Assembly (NCBI GenBank): GCA_016719535.1
Contig: JADJYX010000045.1
Span: 1 to 64,000, forward strand
DNA length: 64,000 nt
Source: Rubrivivax sp.
GTDB lineage: Bacteria > Pseudomonadota > Gammaproteobacteria > Burkholderiales > Burkholderiaceae_C
Direction: 5' to 3'
The notes below the pieces were generated by a model. The model made no database searches. It was given only the letters and a program-made list of their open reading frames with translations, and had not been told where the DNA came from. This document shows positions 39,599-49,518 of this stretch, piece after piece. Every line of letters begins with the position of its first letter. Positions within the stretch are counted from its first letter, which is position 1. Both the position numbers and the translations under genes were made by a program.

Positions 39599-42259
39599 TT
39601 AGTCATGAACGGTCTCGTCGGCAGCAGCCGACGCAGAACTTGCACGGCACCATAGACCCGACGCGCCATCAAACACCGCTTCAGTCGATTGAAGAGCGCT
39701 GCTAATCGTCACCTTTGAGCACGGTCGCCTGAGCAGCTCGATGGTTCGCACGCACACCTCGTCAAGGGTCACACCCTTGTCCAAGTCCAGACTTTGCAGT
39801 GCAGCGGCCACCGCCTCGCCAACAGTCATGCGCCTTGATCCGTCCCACTCCGACAAGTAGTAGTACTGCCCACGGTCGACCCGAATCCCAACGTCTCCGC
39901 AGAACGTGAGCAGCCACTGAGCGTCGAACCGCTCGTTGAGTTTGCTACCACGCACTGCTTCCAGTTCGCTCTTCACCTCCGAGACATGGATGCCATGCCC
40001 AACGTCGCTGATTCGCTGTCTCAAGGCAGTGGCCAAGTTAACGAGGCCCGCTTCATCAATACCTGTGTCCCGGCCCACCAGACCCCACTTCCCCTCACCC
40101 AATCTCACGAGGGGCGCAACTGGAAAGATCTGGAAGTGGTCACTGACGCCGCGCTCCGCCTCCAACGCCTCCCGAATCTCAATTGCGGACAGCGGTCTAC
40201 CCTCCCGCTGCAACACAGATATCACCGCTTGCCGCAAGTCAATGCGCGACGCAGATCCTCCCATCCAAGTTTCCTTCATGCCCCAGACCATTCGTCCCAA
40301 GTTGACAAGAAGGGTAGAGTCTTTTAGGGCGAGATTGACGAGGTAGTCGGTAAGCCTTCCATCGAAACCAAGGCCTCGTTGCACAAGGTCTTCGTAAAGC
40401 TCCGACGAGTGCCACTGCCGCTGAGAATGTTCCTCGGATGCGAGATCTTCGACCTCCACTCGGACTTGCGCCAGTTCAGTTGCGGTGAGTGGGCAATGCT
40501 TCAGCAAGCCATACGTACCTCTGTCATACAGGATGCCTACATTTGCAGCCGCAGAGTGGGCTCTGCGCACATCTAGCGGCTCGTCCAAGTAGGACGCTGA
40601 CAATTGCTGAATCTCAGAGTAGTGCAGTGGCCTTGGCGAACCGGCCAATATTGCGTGGACAACGGCTTCAGCCGATCTTCCGTAGGCGGCCAAATAACGA
40701 CGTCCATCGGCACCTTCAGCGAATCGCGCGAACTCCGACGCCTTCGTCCAGAACTCCTCGCGAAGCTCCTCTCCTCGTCCAACCAGCAGACTTTGGACTA
40801 GGCCTTTGGCGTCGGCTTCGGACATCTGCTCGGATACCGACCCTTCGAGCATTCGTCGAGCAGCTGACAGTTCGCTTTCCCACTCCGTTGGCGAAAGTCG
40901 TGATACATAGCGTATGCCGTCGATCGTCAACACGCTGAAGCGTCGTTCGAGGAAGTGATCGAAGATGAACTCGAACGGCTCTGCAAGGTCGGGCGACCCC
41001 TCGAACCACACATCAAGACCCGGCAATCCGTCCAGAAGCAGTGGAGCCTCTCGATGCTCCAGAAGCTGCAGAAGGCGTTGACTCAGGTGCTGCCAAACTG
41101 ATGAGTGCGCCAGCTTCCTGCAAATCTTGGTTTCAATCTGCCGCACGCGCTCACGCGTTATGCCGATGTCTTGGGCGATCTCTTGAAGGGTCAATCGGCG
41201 GCAATTGAAGCCCATTCTGGCAGCAAGCACTCCGCGGTCATTTGCACCAAGTAGCGTCGCTGCAGCAACCAACTCATCCTTGAATGAGCGCGGAGTTATA
41301 CCGTCAGGAGTCGCTGCCTTGCGTACCGCTGCAGGTTCCTGTGTGGCTGGCGTAACTGCATCGTCATCGTCACTGTTGTGGTCAGCACCATCTCGACCCA
41401 TTCGGGGCGGACCGTCAAGAAGTGCCTGATACAAGGCAACCGCAAGCTCGTTGACTGACTTGCGCCCCATGTTCGGCAATTGAAGAAGGCCGTTTGTTCC
41501 GCCAACAGCCAAGTCCTCAACCACCGAGAGCCCGTGTGCTCTTAACACGTTCTGCTGCCTGACAGTCAGCCTGAGTCTCTCCAGAGGCATAGACACAAAC
41601 CAGGGTGGACAGTGGCGTAGCTTGTCAAGTAGGTTATCGGCCCTGGGTTCTACACCTGAGCTCAACAAGAAGCGGGCAAGCCCGAGCCGTTGCCTTGAAT
41701 CAAATGGCAGCCTCGACTCCGCCTGTTGGTATGACACCTCGTCCCAAATGCCAACGCTACTCGCGCTGACCGCCAACTCAGCGTCTAGGTCGGAGAGCCT
41801 CTCCACCCATCCTCTTGGGGCAGAAGCATGTTGTTCGCCACGAGAGGAGCCGATCTGCTCGGCTGCGCTGATCGCTGCTAAGTCACCGTGGACCTCTGAG
41901 CTTGCGTCCTGAAGGGACTCGACAGTCGGGTCATCAATCTCATATCCAAACCCGCTCAGCACCAACCAGTATCGGAGCCCACCCACCTCTGCCACATGAC
42001 GATCGCCGGTATCGATCGCTCCGGGTAGCGCAGGTATCGCGGCGTCTGACAATAGAAGGAGCCCTGGATACCGCTCCAGCACATCCATCAAATCTGCAGT
42101 CTCAGGCCGCCAGAACCCAACGTGGATTGCGACACCTCCGCTGGAGGAGGATCGCGCTTCGTTCCATGCATCAAGTAGCGGTTCTAGATCCCTGAACGCG
42201 CCAGTTGTCCAGTTCCCTAGATTGTCACGATGGGTCAGGAATGCTCGGAGCGGTCTCAT
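39599..42259 (-). CDS. 886-aa protein with RNAP alpha-CTD-like HhH, sigma region-4-like HTH and winged-helix repeats
   Basis: A large, probably DNA-binding cytosolic protein. Residues 1-220 are not recognised. Residues 229-281 (LTVRQQNVLRAHGLSVVEDL, LPNMGRKSVNELAVAL) look like the helix-hairpin-helix C-terminal domain of RNA polymerase alpha. Residues 338-383 (GVLAARMG, RLTLQEIAQDIGITRERVRQ) match sigma-70 region 4. From about 528 to 871 there are four or five winged-helix units, HARE-HTH-like (AVVHAILAGSPRPLHYSEIQ, VISVLQREGRPLSAIEIREA, AVAAALQSLDLDKGVTLDEV). ATG 42259 was originally in an ATGA overlap with the upstream gene's stop; an IS66 copy now sits 15 bp upstream of it. The coding sequence itself is intact. 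Function unknown; a transcription or DNA-targeting subunit of the operon is inferred. Confidence 0.75.
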   Translation of the reverse strand: MRPLRAFLTHRDNLGNWTTGAFRDLEPLLDAWNEARSSSSGGVAIHVGFWRPETADLMDVLERYPGLLLLSDAAIPALPGAIDTGDRHVAEVGGLRYWLVLSGFGYEIDDPTVESLQDASSEVHGDLAAISAAEQIGSSRGEQHASAPRGWVERLSDLDAELAVSASSVGIWDEVSYQQAESRLPFDSRQRLGLARFLLSSGVEPRADNLLDKLRHCPPWFVSMPLERLRLTVRQQNVLRAHGLSVVEDLAVGGTNGLLQLPNMGRKSVNELAVALYQALLDGPPRMGRDGADHNSDDDDAVTPATQEPAAVRKAATPDGITPRSFKDELVAAATLLGANDRGVLAARMGFNCRRLTLQEIAQDIGITRERVRQIETKICRKLAHSSVWQHLSQRLLQLLEHREAPLLLDGLPGLDVWFEGSPDLAEPFEFIFDHFLERRFSVLTIDGIRYVSRLSPTEWESELSAARRMLEGSVSEQMSEADAKGLVQSLLVGRGEELREEFWTKASEFARFAEGADGRRYLAAYGRSAEAVVHAILAGSPRPLHYSEIQQLSASYLDEPLDVRRAHSAAANVGILYDRGTYGLLKHCPLTATELAQVRVEVEDLASEEHSQRQWHSSELYEDLVQRGLGFDGRLTDYLVNLALKDSTLLVNLGRMVWGMKETWMGGSASRIDLRQAVISVLQREGRPLSAIEIREALEAERGVSDHFQIFPVAPLVRLGEGKWGLVGRDTGIDEAGLVNLATALRQRISDVGHGIHVSEVKSELEAVRGSKLNERFDAQWLLTFCGDVGIRVDRGQYYYLSEWDGSRRMTVGEAVAAALQSLDLDKGVTLDEVCVRTIELLRRPCSKVTISSALQSTEAVFDGASGLWCRASSASAAADETVHD

Positions 42260-42266
42260 TTGTCGA

Positions 42267-42274
42267 GCTGCGTA
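42267..42274. repeat. IS66 target site duplication, left (GCTGCGTA)
   Basis: Matches 44784-44791 exactly; 8 bp is the standard IS66 duplication length. Confidence 0.95.
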
Positions 42275-42305
42275 GTAAGCGGTAACCAGCCGGCGTTCTT
42301 GCCTG

Positions 42306-43908
42306 TCAGCCGATCCCGTGCAAGTCCGAGCGCAGCGGCTGCTCGGCGAAGTGCTGCTTCCACAGCCGTGGCGTGAGTTCGGCCACGCGGCTGGCCGGAT
42401 GCTGGCCCACGCGCTGCAGGACATCGACGAAGTACGTACGGCTCGATGCCGTGCAGCCTGCATGTCGTGATCAGGCTTTGCACGATGCCGGCATGCTTGG
42501 CGCCGACCTCCGTCCAGCAGAACAGCCAGTTCTTGCGGCCCAGCGGGATCGGCCGCAACGCCCGCTCCAGGTGGTTCGTGTCCATCGGCACGTCCTCGTC
42601 GCCCAGGAACACCATCAACTGCGCCTTGCGTTCGCGCGCATAGGCCAGCGCCTGGGTCAGCTTGTTGCTCGGCAGCAGGCCCTGGCGCGCGAGCTGCTCG
42701 TCGACCCAGGCGAAGAACTGCTCGACCAGCGGCTTGGCGTGCTCCAGCCGGTGCAGCCGCTTGCTCTCGCCGCTCAAGCCCTTGTGGCCGATGACGGCCT
42801 CGACCTCGTAGACCAGGCCGATCATCTTCAGCGCCTGATCGGCCGCTTGCGGCTCGGCATTCAGCGCCTCGAAGAAGCCGCGCCGTGTGTGCGCCCAGCA
42901 CTGCGCGTGCGTCACGCCGGTGGCTTCGGCGTAGCGGCTGCAGGCCGCATAGCCGTCGCCGAGCAGCACCGCGCCCGGCTGCGCCTTGTCGCCCAGCAGT
43001 TCCTTCACGCAGGCGTGCTGGCGCGACTCGAAGAACGGGAAGCACACCTCGCCCAGCTCGCCGTACACCGGCCAGAAGTAGCCCGCCTTCATCTTGCCCG
43101 GTCCGGCCCGGCCGGCCTTGATCGGTGTTTCGTCCACCGCCTTGACGCGGCTGCGCCGGATCGATTCGAGCTGCGCGTCGTAGATCGGCTCCAGCAACTG
43201 CGCGCCTTGAGCCACCAGCTGCGTCAACCAGGGCCGGCTGAGCTTGAAGCCGGCTTCGGTCAGCCGCTGGTGCTGGCGGTACAGCGGCAGATGCCACTGG
43301 AACTTGTCGACCATCACGCCGGCGATGAAGCTCACGTCGGCGCGGCTGCCCTCGATGACGCCCACCGGCGCCGGCGGGCAGTGCAGGGTTTGGGTGTCGC
43401 GGCGCTTGATCACCGGTCGTACGTACTTCAGCACCACGTAGGCGCCCGGGCGCTGCGCCAGGCGGTGGCTGACCTTCTGGCCGACGATCTCGTACTGCGC
43501 GGTGAACTGCTCGGCGCTCAGGCCCTGCACTTCGGGGTTGGGCACCTCGATGCTGACCACCGGCACCCGGGCCTCGTCGAAGAACGGTACGCTGGCGGCG
43601 TCGTCGATGAAGTCGCTGCGGGCACGGCGTCGCTTGTGCGCGGGCACGTCCTGCTCGAGCGCGGGCGTTGCCGGCTCCACCGGCATCGGCTCGCCCAGCA
43701 ATTGACCCAGATGCAGTTGCTGCGCGTCGGGCAGCGGCGCGTAGCGCTCGCTCTTTTGGCCGAAGATCTGGCGCCGGAACCATTCGATCTGGGCGCGCAG
43801 CCCCTCGATCTGTGCGGCTTGCGCGCGCAGCAGTTGCGCCACGTGCTGCATGTCCATGGCGGCCAGTTCCGCCGCATCGGGCATGCGCGTGAGCACTGCG
43901 TTTGACAT
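42306..43908 (-). CDS. tnpC: IS66 transposase TnpC, frameshift near C-terminus
   Basis: Main IS66 transposase (about 534 residues when restored). N-terminal coiled region and QIFGQKSERY, zinc-finger-like region (KYVRPVIKRRDTQTLHCPPA), DDE domain with AVDETPIKAG, LLGDGYAACSRYAE, CWAHTRRGFFEAL and the late PMDTNHLERALRPIPLGRKN. Near 42435 the frame shifts; the usual tail YFVDVLQRVGQHPASRVAEL to SDLHGIG ends at TGA 42306. If the indel is real the protein has an aberrant tail but keeps the DDE residues. Confidence 0.9.
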
Positions 43909-43914
43909 GGCGGG

Positions 43915-44366
43915 TCATGCTACGCAAGCCCCGAACTGCGCACCACGGGAGTGATCCGAATTGCCTTCCTTGCGGGGCGCGCCGTCGGAATCGACGAATT
44001 GATGTTCGTGCCGCTGATCGCGTGAACTGCCATGTCGATAGCGCTTGAGATAACGGCGCGGCTCGATGCCTTCGAGCAGCAATTTGAGCTGCGTGCAGTC
44101 GATCTCGCGCGTGCGCGCCTGCGACCAGTCGCCGATGAACTGCCCGGCCTCCAGCCGCTTGGCCCACACGCACCAGCCGCTGCGGTCGAAGTACAGCACC
44201 TTGATCTGCCGGCCGCTGCGGTTGACGAAGACGTACAGGTCCCCGCCGGTCGGGTCCTGGGGAAGGCTGCGCGTGCCACGGCGTACAGGCCGTCGAAGGA
44301 CTTGCGCATGTCCACCGCCTGGCCATACAGGTACACGCGCACGCGGGACTCGGGGAAGAACATCAC
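43915..44366 (-). CDS. tnpB: IS66 accessory protein TnpB, one frameshift
   Basis: Start MMFFPESRVRVYLYGQAVDM and RKSFDGLYAVARAAF is the TnpB pattern. An indel at the GGGG run near 44260 shifts the frame; the rest (LYVFVNRSGRQIKVLYFDRS, GWCVWAKRLEAGQF) follows in another frame. Restored length about 150 residues. Overlaps the tnpA stop. Confidence 0.88.
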
Positions 44367-44698
44367 CGCCTCACGATCTGCAGCACGACGCCACCACCGA
44401 GGTCCAGGCGCAGCTCCACGCCGGCACCGGCATCACGCGGCGGCGTGGCCAGGTGTCCCAGGTCGATGAAGCCTGCGGCGCGAGGCCGCACGGCCAGCTG
44501 CGATCGCCCACCGCGGGGCAGTGCAGCACCTCCCGCGTCGCCGACCGAGCCGAGTCGTTCGCGCCAGCGGTAGAAGCTGCTCGTGCTCAGCCCCTCACGG
44601 GCACAGAACGCGCTGACCGTCATGTCGGCTTCGCCGAAGCGCAGCATCACCTCGCGCCAGCTGCGTGTGTCCAGTCGCCGCCGCCGCTGTTCACCCAT
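44363..44698 (-). CDS. tnpA: IS66 accessory protein TnpA
   Basis: A 111-residue protein with an N-terminal helix-turn-helix (RSWREVMLRFGEADMTVSAF, CAREGLSTSSFYRWRERLG) as in IS66 OrfA/TnpA. It overlaps tnpB by 4 bp and is required for transposition in studied IS66 members. Confidence 0.92.
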   Translation of the reverse strand: MGEQRRRRLDTRSWREVMLRFGEADMTVSAFCAREGLSTSSFYRWRERLGSVGDAGGAALPRGGRSQLAVRPRAAGFIDLGHLATPPRDAGAGVELRLDLGGGVVLQIVRR

Positions 44699-44772
44699 CG
44701 CCGTCTCCTCACGTCATGTCGATGTGAGGGATTGTCGAAACCGATCAAGCGCAGGGGAAGGACGCCGGTGGC

Positions 44773-45156
44773 TTACCGGTTACGCTGCGTACTCGATTGA
44801 ACTTGAGCAATTAGCGCGGAGACATCAATTGACCCCGTCTCAAAGCGCGCGGCAAGCTCACTCACACCCCACTCTGCGAGCCGCTCAGCCGTCTTGTAGA
44901 CCGAAGCGCCATCCAATTGGCAGAGGGACCTGATCGACGTTGCGATCTCCTGGTCTGGGTCGATGGTGGCCACACTGAATACAGTCTTTCTAGGAGCAGG
45001 CACTTCGCTCGGCTGCGCCCCATGAGCAAGTGCAAGAGCTATCCCCAGCCTGTATCCATCGGCCATCTCATTGAAATGCCCGTCCTCCTTCATTCGAGTG
45101 AGCAGCGCATGAACACGCTCGCTCAACCCAATCATCGTCGGCTCACTGGCGCTCAT
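44773..45156 (-). CDS. small protein in DndE position, C-terminal codons altered by IS66
   Basis: A 127-residue protein starting MSASEPTMIGLSERVHALLT and continuing RMKEDGHFNEMADGYRLGIA. The short N-terminal helix pair resembles the DNA-binding ribbon/helix region of DndE-like proteins only weakly; I base the comparison mostly on its place directly after the dndD-like gene. Before IS66 insertion the end read STQLDK and its TGA overlapped the ATG of the 886-aa protein (ATGA). Now the last codons are STQRNR with a TAA provided by the insertion sequence. The N-terminal 124 residues are unaffected. Start ATG 45156 lies 34 bp after the dndD-like stop. Confidence 0.7.
   Translation of the reverse strand: MSASEPTMIGLSERVHALLTRMKEDGHFNEMADGYRLGIALALAHGAQPSEVPAPRKTVFSVATIDPDQEIATSIRSLCQLDGASVYKTAERLAEWGVSELAARFETGSIDVSALIAQVQSSTQRNR
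44784..44791. repeat. IS66 target site duplication, right (GCTGCGTA)
   Basis: Pair of 42267-42274. It lies inside the last codons of the small gene upstream. Confidence 0.95.
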
Positions 45157-45190
45157 GTAGTAATCCTTTTGATGCGGGAGTGCCGAGGAT

Positions 45191-47137
45191 TCACTTCCTG
45201 ATGTCATACACGCACCCGATGCGCGACGCAATGTGGTCAAGATCCCCTTGCCGCCGAACTTCGCCCTCATGCACAAGCAACACCAACTGGCTACTGGCGG
45301 TCGGCAGGTAGCTAAGAATGTTGGCGCGATGTTTCGGGTCAAGCCGGCCGAACGGTGTATCCATGACCACTGGGCCTGCAGCACGGCCAGCGCGAGACAA
45401 TCCGTCGATCAATGACAAAGCGACGATCTGTTCAGCGCCAGCACTTCGCACAGTCACCTCATGCTGCAGCTCGTCCAGGATCATCAACCCATAGTTGCTG
45501 TTAATGCGGAGTCCAGAGTAACGCTTCTGCGTTGTCAGTCGCTTGAACGCCTCCGTCGCAAGGCTCTCTACTCGGCTCTTCAGATCGTCACGGAGTCGAT
45601 CCACACTGCGCGCAAAGATTCTCTCCAGTCCGCCATATAAGCGCACCATCTGCGAACTTCGAGTCGCTCGCGCTTCTGGGACACTCTCCAATGCACGGGC
45701 AATCATCGCAAGATCGCGCTTTGCGGCCTCAAGCTTTGACTGCGTGTCCTTTATGTCTCGTTCGATTCTCCCTTCTTCCTTTAGAAGGCCATCCCGCAAT
45801 GCTCGCTTGCGTGCTATCTCCGCCGTGTCGTGCCCCCGGATCTGGTCGTTGAGCTTTTCGATCTCGTTCTCCACCCTCGTCAACTCAACCGCGAGCCTCG
45901 CTAGCTCCTTGTCGATCTCTTGAAGGCGGGCAGCTGGTCCCGCCCTCAACAAGCGTGAGAGGTCACGAATTTCTGCCGAGAGACGAACCAACTCATCAGA
46001 GTCAACCTGAACCGCTCGTAGCTCGACCTCCAGCGCTCCCAAGTCTCGGCCAACCTTTGCACGTTGCTGCTCATGAACTGGCTGCCCACAGGCTGGGCAA
46101 TGTTGTGTTTGCAGCGACTCGCGCAATTGCTCGATCCTTGCCTCAAGTCGGCCCCTCTGGGCTAGCTGCGTCGTGAGTTCATCTCGCCGCGAGACGATCT
46201 GGTCGTGCTTCACGCTGAGTTGCGGGCGAAGCAATTCGCGCCATGCGTCTTTTATGAGCGCTAGCCGCTCAACGACAAGGTCGTCCTGTCTGCGCTCGAT
46301 GTCGTTCCGCCTTTCAGTCTTGGCGTTCAGGTTCGCCTTTGCTTGATGAATCGAGTCAGTTGCCTCGATGTAATCGTCAAGCTCGGCGCGCTCCCTGCGA
46401 GTCGTCCTCAGGAGGTCACCTAGTGTCGCGAGGTCTCGCTCGTAGCTATCGCTCTGCGTCTGCAGCTGCTTCTGCCGCTCGGTCTGCTTTTCCAGCCCCG
46501 CAACCTTTTCCAAGTCCTTGCTTTGCTGCTTCTGCGCTCCTCTGAGCAGTGTCTGCGCCTCGTCCCGTCCATGAATCAATGTGGGTACGCCGAGGATTTG
46601 CTCGATCGCCTCCTTGATCCTTCTTCCTTGCTCACTTCCCTCAATGAGCAGTGATTCGTACTCTTGCAGCAACTCACCGTCGAAGAGGAAGAATCGCGAG
46701 ACTTGTTCCGGGGCAAAGCGGTTGATCTCGGCATCGATCAAGTGATCGCCCACGACCATCCCGTCCTTTCGAAGAAGTCGCACTACTTCGAAGTCTTCTG
46801 GTCGTGTAGGTCGAGAAACGAGCGGCCGCTTCGATGCACGCCTCCGAAGCTCGTACCTGTGACCCTCCGCATCGAACGTTATGGCCACATCCATCTGGCA
46901 ATCGCCTTCGAGTGCAGCCTCCTTGTTGAGCAGTTCGTGTAGCGGAATCTCTCGCGAGTGGCGACCCAGCGCTCGCCCATAGAAGCCCCAACGGAGCGCG
47001 TTCAAGATGCTCGTCTTGCCGCGCATGTTCTCGCCGAACACGACCATCACATTACGATCAGGATCGGTAGGGAACGTCAGGTCAATTTGGCCCTTGTAGG
47101 GCATGAAATTTGTTGCGGACAGCGACAGTAGCTTCAC
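45191..47137 (-). CDS. DndD-like SMC/RecF-type ATPase
   Basis: A 648-residue ATPase of the DndD/Rad50 type. Residues 1-60 hold the N-terminal lobe with Walker A (FGENMRGKTSILNALRWGFY, residues 34-53); FFLFDGELLQEYESLL near 150 is characteristic of DndD. Long coiled coils (about 195-345 and 355-500) flank a zinc-hook motif CPACGQ at 347. The C-terminal lobe has RSAGAEQIVALSLIDGLSRA (signature) and PVVMDTPFGRLDPKHRANIL (Walker B). In Dnd systems this protein hydrolyses ATP to open DNA for modification. The GTG start overlaps the stop of the 70-aa gene and has GGAG upstream. No DndB, DndC or IscS-like gene is nearby. Confidence 0.85.
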   Translation of the reverse strand: MKLLSLSATNFMPYKGQIDLTFPTDPDRNVMVVFGENMRGKTSILNALRWGFYGRALGRHSREIPLHELLNKEAALEGDCQMDVAITFDAEGHRYELRRRASKRPLVSRPTRPEDFEVVRLLRKDGMVVGDHLIDAEINRFAPEQVSRFFLFDGELLQEYESLLIEGSEQGRRIKEAIEQILGVPTLIHGRDEAQTLLRGAQKQQSKDLEKVAGLEKQTERQKQLQTQSDSYERDLATLGDLLRTTRRERAELDDYIEATDSIHQAKANLNAKTERRNDIERRQDDLVVERLALIKDAWRELLRPQLSVKHDQIVSRRDELTTQLAQRGRLEARIEQLRESLQTQHCPACGQPVHEQQRAKVGRDLGALEVELRAVQVDSDELVRLSAEIRDLSRLLRAGPAARLQEIDKELARLAVELTRVENEIEKLNDQIRGHDTAEIARKRALRDGLLKEEGRIERDIKDTQSKLEAAKRDLAMIARALESVPEARATRSSQMVRLYGGLERIFARSVDRLRDDLKSRVESLATEAFKRLTTQKRYSGLRINSNYGLMILDELQHEVTVRSAGAEQIVALSLIDGLSRAGRAAGPVVMDTPFGRLDPKHRANILSYLPTASSQLVLLVHEGEVRRQGDLDHIASRIGCVYDIRK

Positions 47138-47346
47138 TTGGTGGCTCCTGACGAACTGACGTAGTCCTCAACGAGTTGCTGCATAGCCTGCAACGATGCG
47201 TCCCGTTCTCCGTCTCGATCGAACTGATGCTGCCGTTGAATGGCATAGGCCCGCCGCAGAAGAGCCTCCGGAACACCAGTCTCAATCTCGCGAAAGACAG
47301 CCATGAGCGCGGCTAGCGCTATATCATCGTGTTCGATGCCGTTCAC
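47134..47346 (-). CDS. 70-aa modification-system-associated small protein
   Basis: A 70-residue acidic protein (IEHDDIALAALMAVFREIET, GVPEALLRRAYAIQRQHQFD). GTG start overlaps the helicase stop and its own stop overlaps the dndD-like start, both as GTGA, so it is translated with them. I recall small proteins of this kind being annotated beside DndD-like genes, but no function is known. It is too short for a domain call; an adaptor between helicase and ATPase is a guess. Confidence 0.7.
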   Translation of the reverse strand: MNGIEHDDIALAALMAVFREIETGVPEALLRRAYAIQRQHQFDRDGERDASLQAMQQLVEDYVSSSGATK

Positions 47347-49431
47347 TCTTCATCCTCCTCGATTCCGGCATTGCCATCCCGCTCAAGGTCGATCCCTAGA
47401 GACATCGCAAGTGAGCGCAGCTGCGCACCTGCGGTTTTGTTGATTGCCGCGCCGGCGAACTCTAGCGCCCGAACCAACTCGGCCCTCAGTAGCGACTGTT
47501 GCTCCGGCTCGTCTACAAGGTCCAAAGGAGCAACGATTGCGTCGTGGACAACTGCGATGTTCTTGTTTGGGGCCTTGCGCAGGACCCTCCCGCGTCGTTG
47601 GATGAACTGCCGCGGATTCTGAGAAGAGGCCAGTATCAGCGCGTGAGTCACATCCGGAATGTCTACCCCTTCGTCCAGGCAGCGAATCGACACGATGACT
47701 CCTCCGAACTGGCGGAACCAATCCATCGCAGCCACCCTATCGCCCGTCATCGCGCTGTGATACTCAATCGGATGCACACCAACGCCACGAAGGGCCTCCA
47801 TGACATCGCGTAGTTGCTCACTGTCCTCGCAGTACACAAGCCAACGTTGTCCCGGCTCATAGTGTTGCTCAAGGACACGCGCGGCGAGAGAGGGTTTGGC
47901 TTGCGCCTTCTTGGCCAAACGTGAGCGCTGGATCAGCAGTAGCTTTTCGAGTTCACTCACCGGACGAACCTGGGACTTGTCGCTAAGGCGCTTCGCAGCT
48001 TCTCGCTTGATTCGATCGGTGAACTTTCGCCACTCGTCCGCTTCCACTGCACTTAGGTGGACCACGTGCGGGTAATACTCGTACTCAACCAACCTTCCCG
48101 CATTGATCGCATCTTGGAGCGTAATCTTGGGTTCAATCACTGCACCAAATCGGTCGAAGATTCGTGCCGTACCAACTGGATCGCCGTAGCGGTACGGCGT
48201 CGCGCTTAGTCCTAGCGTCGCACCGCTTCTGATTGCCATGGACCGTGAGTTGAACGCACTTCCGATCTGGTGCACTTCGTCAGCCACCAACATGAGGTGT
48301 TCACCGTCATCGACAGCCCTCATGAAATGCGTCGGTTGCGGCGGTCTGCATCGTGGCCAAGACAACTCTCGGGACATCTGACAATCTTCCGGACATCGCG
48401 TGAAGACGACCTGTGGTTTTCCATGAGTCATGACCCGCGCCTGCCAGCAGCAGAACAACATCCGGCATTTCTCCTCTCACTTCTGCTGCCCACTGCTCTA
48501 ACAATAGCTGACTAGGAACGAGAATCAATGCTGGCTGCCCCTGCGACACGTGGCGCTTTATTGCTGTAAGGGCAGTGAACGTCTTTCCGCTTCCGGTTGC
48601 ATGCTCAAGTATTCCGCGGCGACCAACTCGTTCCCACGCGTCTATCGCATTGATCTGATGCGGAAGCGGCTTCCGCGTCGAGACAAGTTCCGCGATCCTG
48701 TCCTTCTCAATGCGATCAAGGTCGGCCAGAGCTATATCCACAAGCCTGCGCCTTTGCGCCTCTGGGAAATTGACGATCTGAAGCCCGTGAGCATCGCCCT
48801 TCCACAGCCGCTCGAAGTGATCGGCATGCTCTGCGACACGTACTGCCTCTGATTGATCCTTCCAGTCGCAGAAGACCTCGATGGACTCGTGGTTGCCGTC
48901 TCGGTGCCACGCGCTCCAAGTTTCGTTGGCTGACCCTAGAAAGCTGACCCGGTGACCTTTTGCGTCCTGGAACACACCCAGCTTCTCGTGGTAAATGCCC
49001 GCCGCAGTGGAGCGCACTGCTAGCCGTATGTCCAGCGCACCCACCTTCACCAAGGTGGCAAGCACCGCTGCTCTGTACGATGTCGAGTCACTCGAAAGCA
49101 TCAAGTCGATGTCCTGCGCGATCGCTCTCGCAACGGCGTCTTCGCGAGTGGCGTAACCGGCGTCTATCGCCTTGGCATCCTCATCGGTAATTGAAGGCGA
49201 GCAGATGAGGCGCATCACCCCCCCGCGCTTGGCAAAGTCAACCAACGCACGCCCGACGATGAGAAAGACGGTCGATCTGAAGTAGCCGACCGCTCTACAG
49301 TACGCTGTCGCAGCACCTAGGCATGGCCGATAAAAGTCCGTGGCTGGATCTCGCTCGCCAGTTCTGTAGTGGTTGGCCAGATGCAGCGCCGCCAAACCCG
49401 TGCTGTAGGAGCCTTGCGTTTCTGCGTTCAA
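47343..49431 (-). CDS. PLD-domain DEAD/DEAH helicase, Dnd-restriction type, one frameshift
   Basis: A restriction-type helicase of about 696 residues. The N-terminal 240 residues form a phospholipase D-like domain with one HxK motif (GIYHEKLGVF) followed by SFLGSANETWSAW. The helicase core has Walker A (HATGSGKTFTALTAI), DEAH box variant VADEVHQIG, motif III GLSATPYRYG, motifs V-VI SIRCLDEGVDIPDVTHALIL and QFIQRRGRVLRK. This layout matches the helicases known as Dnd-associated restriction enzymes. An extra T at about 48325-48327 breaks the frame between AATDAF and MRAVDDGEHLM. TTG start at 49431 with GGAG 10 bases upstream. The next gene overlaps its stop. Confidence 0.82.
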
Positions 49432-49518
49432 GATCGCTCTCCGGTGACTCCGCGGCCTTTCGCCCCAGTTGATCAGCGAGTCAATTAAGAGGCCTTCGCG
49501 GAGCAGCCCACTAGCAAC

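Larger units (their letters stand above)
42275..44783 (-). mobile_element. IS66-family insertion sequence, 2,509 bp
   Basis: Complete IS66 element with tnpA, tnpB and tnpC in order. Imperfect terminal inverted repeats of about 29 bp: left GTAAGCGGTAACCAGCCGGC (42275 on), right the complement of the bases ending at 44783 (GTAACCGGTAAGCCACCGGC). An 8-bp target duplication GCTGCGTA flanks it (42267-42274 and 44784-44791). Insertion is recent enough that both duplications are identical. It is more GC-rich than the surrounding island. Confidence 0.95.

Noticed and set aside
39421..39705. Plus-strand open frame of 94 codons at the left end of the element
   Set aside because: No ribosome binding site, unusual composition, and overlaps the end of the 886-aa gene and the arm repeats.
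39599..44326. A single open frame of 1,575 codons
   Set aside because: Only codons from 42259 down are a real protein; the upper part is shadow translation of IS66 tnpB and tnpC. The target duplication proves the junction.
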